This document shows, in pieces, positions 6,485 to 13,636 of a stretch of 13,636 nucleotides of DNA. A model generated the notes under the pieces. It saw only the letters and a program-made list of their open reading frames with translations. It had not been told where the DNA came from and searched no databases. Each line of letters begins with the position of its first letter. Position 1 is the stretch's first letter. Source of the stretch: Beroe ovata (lineage: Eukaryota > Ctenophora > Nuda > Beroida > Beroidae); the NCBI GenBank assembly GCA_946803715.1, contig CAMPET010000167.1:6396-20031 (forward strand), in the 5' to 3' direction. The translations under genes were made by a program, and so were the position numbers.

Positions 6485-8170
6485 TTAAGTTCTCTCTCTC
6501 AATTTCACGATATTGACCACGCCCCGGTCGTTTGCGACACACCACAGTTTGTGATCGTGTGAAATGGCCGAGATGTGTCTCTCGTCCTTATCCTCCATGA
6601 CATGTCCCAGGATTGAGGTGGAACCAGGCAACTGGTGGCTGGTCACGGGTCGGGAGAGAGCCTCGTGGTACATCACGATGGAATTATCCTCACTCCCACA
6701 GACAATGTATTCCTCGCCGAGTGTGTCCAGTCCTATGAAATTGTTCGTGTTCTTGTGCCCATGGTGTGTTCTCTCACACTGTCCCTTGTCCTGATTCCAC
6801 TGTTTGAGTGTACCGTCCACAGACGCAGAGACAAGCTTCCTGCCGGACAGGTATCTGAGCTGGAAAACAGACTTGGTGTGTCCAATGAGAGTACCAGCCG
6901 GTCGGTCACCTTTCCTCAGATCATAGCAATAAATCTTGCGGTCGACAGAGGAGACCACAATGTGATGGGGCGATTGTGGCCGGCAGACCAGGGTAAACAG
7001 TTTGTCGGGTGCCCGAATGTTGAGCACACTGCCCCGGTCACCGATATGCCATACCTTGATGTCAGAATCGAAACCAGCAGATACCAACTGGTTGGGTTTA
7101 GTGGGTGAGAACGCCACAGTTAGGTACTTAGTTCCCATGTGACCCTGGAATGTTGTTGTAGGAATTGAGGTTGTGACATCCCATAGCTTGATATCAGAGC
7201 TGTGGTCTGCCACAGCCAGTAGGTTAGGGGAGCATGGGTTCCAGCATGTGGTCCAAGTGGCACTTTCTGTTGAGAGCTTGGTGATTGGGTATAACACAGG
7301 AAGAAGAGTGTCTTCGATCATTCTGCAGTTGTAGAGGTTAACAGTGTCCAAACTAGCTGCTATGGACAAAATACCTGTCTGGCTAGTTGCCAAGTCGTAT
7401 ATGTATTTGGGAATGAGGTTGGATCCACTCACGGCAAAACTGCCCAAAACTTCTACAGAGTCGTACTTGAATGCGTCATTGATCAACTTTCCGATGTTCT
7501 TATGCTTGGTTCCTTTAGAGAAAAACTGATTCTCGAGGTCTCCAATGTTCTTAAGGATGTTAGCGTAATTAGCTGTCAAACTTTTAAGTTGAGGAGAAGG
7601 TTGATTATCATCTTTCAACTTTTTGAGAGGTGGTTCATCCGCTGTTTCAGCTGAACTCAAAGTATGATTTTCTGAAGCCTCTCCACTGACTGTCTCAATT
7701 TCAGATCTTAGAATGGCCAATTCAGACTTCAGTTTTTTCATCTTTTCGAGCTTTTGACTTCTGCTTTCCACCAAAAACTCAAGTGCCATTTTTTGTATCT
7801 CACGTTCTTTGGAAGCAATAAGTTTTTCCTTCTTCAATTTTAGTCTGGCAATTTCAGCATCTATACCAGCTAAGGTCTCCAGCTGTTCCTGAACAAGAAT
7901 CTCCGTTAGCGGTTCCGCCTTCCCATCACACAGAGGACAGAGTGGTGAAAGTTTGAGGGATGCACTTGCACAGTCTCTACAGAATACATGAGAACAAGCG
8001 AGCTTTACAGGATGAGTATGTGGGTCTACAAGACATATCCCACACTGCGTGGTACTGATCGGAGTGTTAATTGAGGTGAGAGTGGATAATGTGAGTGAAG
8101 AGGAGGAGGAGGTGAGGGTTCCATGAGATGGATTCCCATAGGAGGAAGAACAGCTGTCCTGCTCTGACAT
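6485..8170 (-). CDS. COP1: COP1-type E3 ubiquitin ligase (RING, coiled coil, WD40)
   Basis: This is one uninterrupted 561-codon frame. A Ser/Thr-rich N-terminus leads to a C3HC4 RING finger (C43, C46, C59, H61, C64, C67, C78, C81), then a Lys/Glu-rich helical segment of about 95-165 expected to be a coiled coil. PPLKKLKDD near 180 is a possible nuclear signal. A WD40 propeller covers about 245-560, with blade ends such as SSDIKLWDV, SDIKVWHI and KIYCYDLRK. The last blades (VSASVDGTLKQWN, GHKNTNNFIGL, CGSEDNSIVMYHEALSRPVTSH) fit COP1 closely; SPA proteins lack the RING. COP1 binds substrates through its propeller and ubiquitinates transcription factors, usually within CUL4-DDB1 complexes. At 561 residues it is shorter than human (about 730) and Arabidopsis (675) COP1, mainly in the N-terminus and linker. 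The start has an ideal ACCATG context. The lack of introns is unusual for an animal COP1. Confidence 0.87.
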   Translation of the reverse strand: MSEQDSCSSSYGNPSHGTLTSSSSSLTLSTLTSINTPISTTQCGICLVDPHTHPVKLACSHVFCRDCASASLKLSPLCPLCDGKAEPLTEILVQEQLETLAGIDAEIARLKLKKEKLIASKEREIQKMALEFLVESRSQKLEKMKKLKSELAILRSEIETVSGEASENHTLSSAETADEPPLKKLKDDNQPSPQLKSLTANYANILKNIGDLENQFFSKGTKHKNIGKLINDAFKYDSVEVLGSFAVSGSNLIPKYIYDLATSQTGILSIAASLDTVNLYNCRMIEDTLLPVLYPITKLSTESATWTTCWNPCSPNLLAVADHSSDIKLWDVTTSIPTTTFQGHMGTKYLTVAFSPTKPNQLVSAGFDSDIKVWHIGDRGSVLNIRAPDKLFTLVCRPQSPHHIVVSSVDRKIYCYDLRKGDRPAGTLIGHTKSVFQLRYLSGRKLVSASVDGTLKQWNQDKGQCERTHHGHKNTNNFIGLDTLGEEYIVCGSEDNSIVMYHEALSRPVTSHQLPGSTSILGHVMEDKDERHISAISHDHKLWCVANDRGVVNIVKLRERT

Positions 8171-8208
8171 GGTGAACTAGAGGAGATGTTACNTCGCACG
8201 GTCAACAT
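8026..8208 (-). promoter_or_regulatory. Possible uORF overlapping the COP1 start, or a 5' UTR splice acceptor
   Basis: On the COP1 strand an ATG at 8208-8206 opens a 60-codon frame that overlaps the COP1 start out of frame and runs into its coding region. If transcribed, it would compete with the COP1 ATG. Alternatively TAACATCTCCTCTAG, ending at 8177 just before TTCACCATG, resembles a 3' splice site; a 5' UTR intron would remove that upstream ATG. The N at 8193 lies inside this stretch, so neither reading is secure. Confidence 0.3.
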
Positions 8209-8225
8209 TTCCTACAGATGCCGCG

Positions 8226-8243
8226 GGGGGCTTGCCAGCCCCC
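8226..8243. repeat. GC-rich stem-loop upstream of COP1
   Basis: GGGGGCT (8226-8232) pairs with AGCCCCC (8237-8243) around a 4-nt loop, about 55 bp upstream of the COP1 start codon. Confidence 0.7.
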
Positions 8244-9261
8244 TGATTCATTCAGTTAATTAATCATATCTTGGTAAATTATAGCTTGCAGATATAGATC
8301 CTTGACTGTAGTTAAGAAGCTCAATGCTAGAAGTTCAACAAAAACTGTCATACCACCAAGTTTATACTGTGTAACTATGTTTGTCATACAGACTTTACAG
8401 TTTTACAGTTAAATACTTCAAAATAGTAACATCATACTGAATTCCTGCAACCTATGCTAATGTAATATCAAATTGTCGTAAGTTGATCATAGCTCCATTG
8501 CTGTTGGATGTTTTTGAATCCTTATGTTCACCACATACACTTTGTTATACACTCGTTCAATTTTCCTTCAAGCACTCCATATATATGACATATAGGCAAT
8601 AATACACTATATAGGTTGCATGATGGCAGTCAGTATCCATATGCTGTCAGAATTTGGTAGACCGATATTGGTCCAATAAATATAAATCGTTTGATCTGAG
8701 TTGCTGCCTACAATATGTTATAAAAATTGTGAATTATGATTGTTTCTGGGAGTGCTTCTGACCACCATGTTCGTGTTGGTACGTGTCCTTTGACACGTGA
8801 AAACAATGCGAGACCCATTGAATGAGTGACTTTGGTGGTCACCACACTACTTATTTGCTATGACTGTTGGTCATCTTGAAGTCTTGATCATATCAAAAGC
8901 GTGGATCAAAGTCGAGCATTTGTATACGTTGCCCCACGACAAATCGTTATGAATGTGCAGGTGCTATTAAAATATATTATGTCTCCTCCGCCTCGAAAGT
9001 ACCAGTTTATAGACATAAAATTCATGTGTTTGCCGAGCAAATAGATGAACATTTATGGAAATTGGAAAATGCACTCGCACTACCAAAGATTTCAATATGC
9101 CGTGCCCATTTCCTCTCGACTGCAACCTTCATGAGTGTGAAAAAATCCCTACACAGTTTTTTGAATCTTCGTGTGAAAGTTATGGAGGCTAACCACTTAT
9201 GAATTCCAATCAGTTCTATCCAGTGTGGACTATACTCAGAATCGCGTAGGAGTCATATCTG

Positions 9262-9309
9262 GGGCAGAAGGGGTCACAACAGTACAGCGGGATATATCCC
9301 CTTCTGCCC
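9262..9309. repeat. Stem-loop with 12-bp perfect arms
   Basis: GGGCAGAAGGGG (9262-9273) is the exact reverse complement of CCCCTTCTGCCC (9298-9309), with a 24-nt loop. The GC-rich arms stand out from the surrounding AT-rich sequence. Confidence 0.85.
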
Positions 9310-10248
9310 TCCACGGCAGTCTCTTGCTTCGTGGCTTTTGAATGCGCTTGGGTCGAAGCAGTATCGCCATGACGACCTCAACATCTGTTCCTGATTCAGC
9401 TTGCTCCTATAATGGAGGTTGCGCCTTTTTCACCATCACCTTTTCAATCGGCGATTATAGAGCCATTGACTGTGGCCGTTAAAACTTCTCGGTCTCTGAG
9501 CTTCACTATGACATGTTGAAAATTCGCTGTGGAGGGCAAAATCTTCGTTTGGGAGCCTGATCACTGATAAGTTTCTTGATGCCCTTCGAACCTTAGGACA
9601 CAATGACATTGACAAAAAAAACCCTTTCAGAAGTATGTCTTCTCATCCCTTCAGAAAGCATCACACGATACCGCATCAAATAACTTCTCACATCAAATAA
9701 TAACTTCTTGTGACCCTATTAAACCCTATAAGCCTAAATCATCTATAATTGACTACACTTTTCGAAACTGATATGACATTAATCACTTTTGTGGCAGTGA
9801 CAGTGAGAGTTTTATATGGGACAGACTATATGTAGTGAGACACACTATATATCGTGAGAGCCCCTTCAATTTATGGGTGATCAGGTGCCTGCTCTAACTC
9901 TGAATTCAACAGACTCGAGAGCCCGTACCGTTGCTATTACGTATAACGATTAACGCTGGGGGGGGGCTAAATAGTCCACACTGCGCTGACATTTCATTGT
10001 TCTGATATCATGAAAGAACAGTCATCTTAAAGAAGGAGTAGAAAGTCTATTATTCTTAGAATCTCGTAATGCTACTTATAAAAGTGTCCGACAACAGTAC
10101 TTTTCTACAATAATACTTGTCACATATCATATTTGAAGACAGCAGAACAGTTTATAACAGCGTTGATTGTCTGATCAACAGTCACAATATTGCTCCCTGC
10201 CTGAGCTGTCCATTCGTTATGCATAGGTTATTATCTATACTGTCTGTC

Positions 10249-10446
10249 ATCTAGGGGGTTTAATTGGGTGTGTCATCTATAGGTTATGTAATCTAGGGGG
10301 TTTAATTGGGTGTGTCATCTATAGGTTATGTAATCTAGGGGGTTTATTGGGTGTGTGCTATCTAGGGGGTTATATTGGGTGTGTTATCTAGGAGGGTGTG
10401 TAATCTAGGGGGGTGTATTGGGTGAGTTATCTATTATAGGGGTTGG
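10249..10446 (+). repeat. G-rich minisatellite with a 42-bp unit
   Basis: Units start at 10249 and 10291 and are identical over 42 bp (ATCTAGGGGGTTTAATTGGG followed by TGTGTCATCTATAGGTTATGTA). A third begins at 10333 and degenerates into shorter ATCTAGGGGG...TTGGGTGTG units up to about 10446. The top strand carries repeated runs of three to six G, so G-quadruplex formation is possible. Confidence 0.92.
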
Positions 10447-11011
10447 GGTATCTCTGGTAATCCCAAGTCCTATTTCCATATTTAGTTAACAATCAGTTGA
10501 TACTATCTAATTCGAATTTGTACCTAAGCAGGGTCTATCTTATCTGATCTGATTCATTAATGCATTCGAAGGACTGATAGTGATTTCTTCAACAATGTTG
10601 ATGGAAAACTTTTAGTTTCGGTTAGTGAATGATTGCTCATAGTTAACAACTACTATTTGACCCCTATTCTTTACTCTCTCTCAAAGTTAAAATAAGCACG
10701 TTTAATTTTGTTGCGTTTATTGTGGGATGCCCTGTTAGCAACCTGCCCGAATTCGCTCTTTTGGGTGCTAAAAGCACAGAGTTATATGCGTTAGGTCCTA
10801 GGTTAGTAGGATACCCTGTTCATTTGGGTCCTATATTTTCCTCCATAATCAACTGCTTTGCATATCCCCATATTACCCCCTGTTATGCATATTAGAGCCC
10901 AGGTGATATATAACTGGTATATTTTAGACCATGATGATGAACAACAATAACACCAGTAAACAATGCAATTATCCGAGCATCAATCTCAATGCATATATTG
11001 CGAGCAATGAA

Positions 11012-11057
11012 CATTGTTCATTGTTCATTGTTCATGTGCATTAATTCATGTGCATTA
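11012..11057. repeat. 7-bp and 14-bp tandem repeats
   Basis: CATTGTT occurs three times in tandem (11012-11032), directly followed by CATGTGCATTAATT (11033-11046) and a second, partial CATGTGCATTA (11047-11057). Confidence 0.88.
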
Positions 11058-11081
11058 TCGTGATGGTGCTAAGGGAGGAGT

Positions 11082-11140
11082 GACACGCGTGTCCTGAGAG
11101 ACGGAACGCATACTGTGGGATAACGCGCGCGCGCCGCGCG
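11082..11140. repeat. 12-bp palindrome and a nearby CG run
   Basis: GACACGCGTGTC (11082-11093) is a perfect palindrome. About 30 bp further, 11124-11140 is nearly pure CG/GC, a sequence type prone to Z-DNA. Such CpG density is unusual for this AT-rich intergenic DNA. Confidence 0.75.
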
Positions 11141-11793
11141 ACTCCTAATGCTGTCTCTACACGTGCATATCTGCATAATATATTTCTGTTGTGGTAACAA
11201 TCCGTGTGCTCCTCCTCCTATTTTATGGTGGCTGAGAGAAGTGGCATAGTACTGTTATATATTGTATTATTAAGCTCAATATTATGCTACAGAGTATTAC
11301 TATTATTATACTTAAGTGCGCCCATGTAAGTAGGCTGGTGCTAAAAGCTTTGCCGTTTTTATACTTACAATGATAATGACAGTCAGACGCGAGCCGTGTG
11401 TTGTGGAAGTGAACAATGCCCGCCCTGGTCGCTCCACGACGGCAAATACTCATGTCTCGTCACGTTTCATATTTTGATTCTTAATGTTCCTGCAGGCTAA
11501 AGCGTCTGCATGTGGGGGAATAAGTTTGTAGAACATACGACTGTGCGTTTTGATTTCTCGAGATAGTACTTAAATTATACGGGCAATTTCCTGAAAATTG
11601 TCACATGCACAGGACATTTTCCTTACAGAAAGACAGAGTTTAATAATCAGAGGTTTATGCGGGACCTCAGGGGAAATTGTCAACTTGCTCTACTGAACTT
11701 TACCCGATTCAATAACTATAGCATGAGTCACTTCACAGATTTAGGGATTGTCAAATATGTGACTATTCGCATTTCCCTGATTATTATTCGACT

Positions 11794-11817
11794 ATCATGA
11801 TATGAATATTTCATGAT
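11794..11817. repeat. Small inverted repeat
   Basis: ATCATGA (11794-11800) pairs with TCATGAT (11811-11817) around a 10-nt AT-rich loop. Arms this short can arise by chance. Confidence 0.5.
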
Positions 11818-12462
11818 GGGTTACACAGAGTGACTATCGTGAATTTCCGAAGCATCCAGAGTATACATTTTGACAGTTAGGAGTGCATGACGCGCCAATT
11901 TGACTGAAACCCCAGCCTGGCTATACCCCGATACTATTAATGCATCGAATAAAGTTAAGTGGGCAATGTGTGATGGAACCACCCATTATTATAGCTGTCT
12001 ATTATTATACCTGTTTTCCTCATTCTCTACTAAAACATCATAGACCTCTTACACCTACTGTGTCCAAGAAGAGAACCATATTATGTTCACAATTAAGTTA
12101 TGTCTGTTTCACCTACTGTACCTTGTACCCGACCTATAACATTCACATTCCAATGTTGAAATGATCCTAAAAGTTGCTTCCAGTAGACATGATTATTACT
12201 ACTGGTAATAATAGTCCGATATTTCATATTTGGTAACCTCAATTCCGCACTTCACTGCAATTTCCCTAGAAACTATAATATCGTCAAACCCGTCTAAAGT
12301 CAACGTACTTATGAAGTAAGACGTTATGAACATAGAGTAAATTCAACAATTTGGTAATACCTATTCGCATCGCTTGATCTTGCTCTAATAGTACCAAATA
12401 ATGGATGTTTGTGATTTATTTGAATTTGACACAAGCCCTCCCGCCAGCCCTCGGGGTATAGG

Positions 12463-12546
12463 ATGAGTATCATCACGGGGGTAATTGTGTCAGTGGACAT
12501 TCTCATCATACTTCTCAACATCGTGATGGTTCTCTTCTTACGACGG
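12463..12546 (+). CDS. Class A GPCR, exon with TM1
   Basis: These 28 codons read MSIITGVIVSVDILIILLNI and then VMVLFLRR. They form one hydrophobic helix with an Asn (LLN-IVMV) at the position expected for conserved N1.50, and two Arg at the cytoplasmic end. It ends at a GTAGGT donor in phase 0. The ATG has A at -3 and could be the start, but the Asn is only residue 19, leaving almost no extracellular N-terminus. An in-frame acceptor-like CCTCCCGCCAG ending at 12447 would allow an upstream exon to supply it; a stop at 12427-12429 limits the open frame. Identity as TM1 rests mainly on the exons that follow. Confidence 0.62.
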
Positions 12547-12661
12547 GTAGGTTACTACACACTTCTAGTAAACCACCACGTGGTTTCTGAATGTTTTCAT
12601 AAATGTTTCGTGAAGGAGCCCTAGCAGCATCCATGGCAACGACATCAGCAACTTCCCGCAG

Positions 12662-12796
12662 ATGAAACCGGGCGTGGCACGTGTTCTCCTCTCTTTCCTA
12701 GTAGTGTACGACCTGTGTACGGGGGTTGTTGTCATGCCAATGAGACTCACCGCCCTCATCAGAGACCCAATGGAGAAAAGCTGGCCGCTCGGCAAG
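12662..12796 (+). CDS. Class A GPCR, exon with TM2 and extracellular loop 1
   Basis: This 45-codon exon in phase 0 follows an acceptor CTTCCCGCAG after a 115-bp intron. TM2 carries the conserved Asp (D2.50, codon 12710-12712) in FLVVYDLCTGVVVMP. The MP that follows is typical of this helix. The exon ends SWPLGK, the class A 'W-x-F/L-G' signature of extracellular loop 1, before a GTAGGA donor. Counting from the TM1 Asn gives 26 residues to D2.50, two fewer than in rhodopsin or beta-adrenergic receptors. Intracellular loop 1 is therefore short, or the splice site differs slightly. Confidence 0.8.
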
Positions 12797-12916
12797 GTAG
12801 GATAGTTCACATAATGTGAAAGAAGTGATAACATTACCCCTTATTCGGTCATTAAACTATTAGAAATTATAATGGGGATACTGAAAGGGGTTACTTATCA
12901 CAATGCCACATCTCAG

Positions 12917-13129
12917 ATAGGCTGTGCAACATACGGCATTGCCACCAGCCTGGTGATAAGGGGCACAATGTGGACTATAGTCCTCCTAGCGGTGGACAGG
13001 ACTGCTGCCGTTCTGGCGCCCTTCTCCTACGCCGTCAACACCTCCATGAAACAGGGCGTGGTCGCTGGCGGAGTGGTGACAGTGTACGCAGCTGCCCTAG
13101 CTGCCGTCATGATGCTATCGACAGATCAG
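12917..13129 (+). CDS. Class A GPCR, exon with TM3 and TM4
   Basis: This 71-codon exon in phase 0 lies between a CACATCTCAG acceptor and a GTATAA donor; the preceding intron is 120 bp. The TM3 Cys (C3.25, codon 12923-12925) is exactly 25 residues before the Arg of the DRY-type motif (codon 12998-13000), the canonical class A spacing. The motif itself reads DRT, followed by AAVLAPFSYAV, which matches the usual 'DRYxAVxxPxxY' loop 2. The next hydrophobic segment (GVVAGGVVTVYAAALAAVMM) is TM4, but the nearly universal W4.50 is absent. T replaces Asp at 3.32, so an amine ligand is unlikely. The protein would be a plasma-membrane receptor coupled to G proteins; its ligand is unknown. Confidence 0.88.
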
Positions 13130-13386
13130 GTATAATTCAACTTGAGTGTTGGGTAGTAGATTACTTACTTATCTACAGAAATTGCCGTAATTCATTGATT
13201 TCAATTGATAAGTACAAAACCGATCTTCAAATTATACCTCAACTATAACCTAAAATTTGTCAAATTGGTTGCCGCTCGTTGACAAATTCAATCATACACA
13301 CGACGAAAAATTCACATTCTCAAACATAATAATTTGCCAACTGCAATGGAGAGTTCTATGACATGATAGATGTCCCCCCCCCGCAG

Positions 13387-13481
13387 TTTCACATAGTGTT
13401 GATAGGCAATCGCACAATCTGTGTGCAGTCCTTCAAATTCATTTACGAGAGGGAAAACCTACACTTCTTCCTAATATACCG
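13387..13481 (+). CDS. Class A GPCR, exon with extracellular loop 2 and start of TM5
   Basis: After a 257-bp intron, the acceptor has a run of nine C (13374-13382) and GCAG. The exon opens in phase 0 with FHIVLIGNRTICVQSFKF. It contains an N-glycosylation sequon (NRT) and a Cys (codon 13420-13422) placed to form the class A disulfide with C3.25. LHFFLIYR begins TM5. A donor GTTAGT at 13482 would end the exon two bases into a codon. Without splicing, the frame stops at 13546-13548, which would give a receptor truncated before TM6. The remaining exons lie beyond the right edge. Confidence 0.68.
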
Positions 13482-13577
13482 GTTAGTAGCCAGCATGACT
13501 CTGGCAGATGCTGAATACCGATTATCCTGTATGATTTTTCATTGTTAGGCCATCTTCTTAAGACAGCTGTTCACATT

Positions 13578-13636
13578 GACACACACATCCACATTTCACA
13601 TCCACATATCACATCCACACACACACGCACACACAC
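13578..13636. repeat. CA microsatellite with CATCCA units at the right edge
   Basis: CA dinucleotides alternate with CACATCCACAT-type units up to the window end. They probably lie within the next GPCR intron. Confidence 0.85.

Larger units (their letters stand above)
8244..12462. other. Long intergenic region, no supported gene
   Basis: About 4.2 kb contain no exon or ORF that I can assign. It is mostly AT-rich unique sequence, with a 12-bp-arm stem-loop (9262-9309), an imperfect 16-bp direct repeat (9825-9840 and 9844-9859), a G-rich 42-bp minisatellite (10249-10446), a cluster of short repeats and CG runs (11012-11140), and a small inverted repeat (11794-11817). The longest stop-free frame noticed is 8888-9199 (+, 104 codons, no ATG near its start), with no recognisable motif. 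The right end presumably contains the promoter and possibly a 5' exon of the GPCR. Confidence 0.5.

Noticed and set aside
6564-7108. Plus-strand frames of 76 and 157 codons opposite COP1
   Set aside because: They are antisense shadows of a well-supported coding sequence, with no similarity of their own.
8888-9202. 104-codon stop-free plus-strand frame ending in TGA
   Set aside because: It has no ATG near its start, no recognisable motif and no supporting exon. A stretch this long is expected by chance across six frames of this window.
9369-9485. Short ATG frame with CSYNGGC, faintly EGF-like
   Set aside because: It has about 38 codons and too few cysteines for an EGF domain, and no adjoining exon was found.
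11223-11453. 76-codon minus-strand frame with a hydrophobic end
   Set aside because: The hydrophobic stretch comes from ATT/TAT-rich DNA. There are no motifs, splice partners or family resemblance.

Overview
The window looks like nuclear DNA of a metazoan animal. It carries parts of a TGF-beta-superfamily type II receptor kinase (a family known only from animals), a COP1-type RING/WD40 ubiquitin ligase, and a class A GPCR whose exons are split by short GT-AG introns. CA/GT microsatellites and other simple repeats are abundant. I cannot place the phylum; an early-branching or marine invertebrate fits the short introns (115-257 bp in the GPCR) and compact layout, but that is inference. COP1 is known to be missing from Drosophila and C. 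elegans, which argues against those lineages.

Layout. Positions 1-2334 hold the 3' end of a plus-strand type II receptor kinase gene: a penultimate exon (412-536), a repeat-filled 1.65-kb intron, and the terminal exon with its stop (2188-2334). Positions 2335-3724 have no supported gene, but hold a GC-rich hairpin cluster at 3320-3635. Two direct copies of a roughly 540-bp element follow (3725-4258 and 4284-4837), each with internal inverted arms like a foldback or MITE element. Positions 4838-6484 hold a CA-rich array and short tandem repeats. A single uninterrupted 561-codon gene on the minus strand (8170-6485) encodes the COP1 homologue. About 4.2 kb without a convincing gene follow, including a G-rich 42-bp minisatellite (10249-10446). 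From 12463 to the right edge, four plus-strand exons encode the first half of a class A GPCR (TM1 to the start of TM5); the rest lies outside the window.

The three genes are independent transcription units (+, -, +) and nothing in the sequence ties them into one pathway. In general biology the receptor kinase and GPCR are cell-surface signalling proteins, and COP1 is a ubiquitin ligase acting on nuclear and cytoplasmic regulators. The two membrane-receptor genes are recognisable only after splicing, because their exons are short; joining exons in matched phase gives coherent family signatures.

Three isolated N bases (1755, 4259, 8193) sit where the sequence character changes and may mark collapsed assembly gaps, so repeat copy number and the sequence just upstream of COP1 should be treated with caution. 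I found no tRNA, rRNA, CRISPR array, recognisable autonomous transposon ORF or novel multi-gene system.
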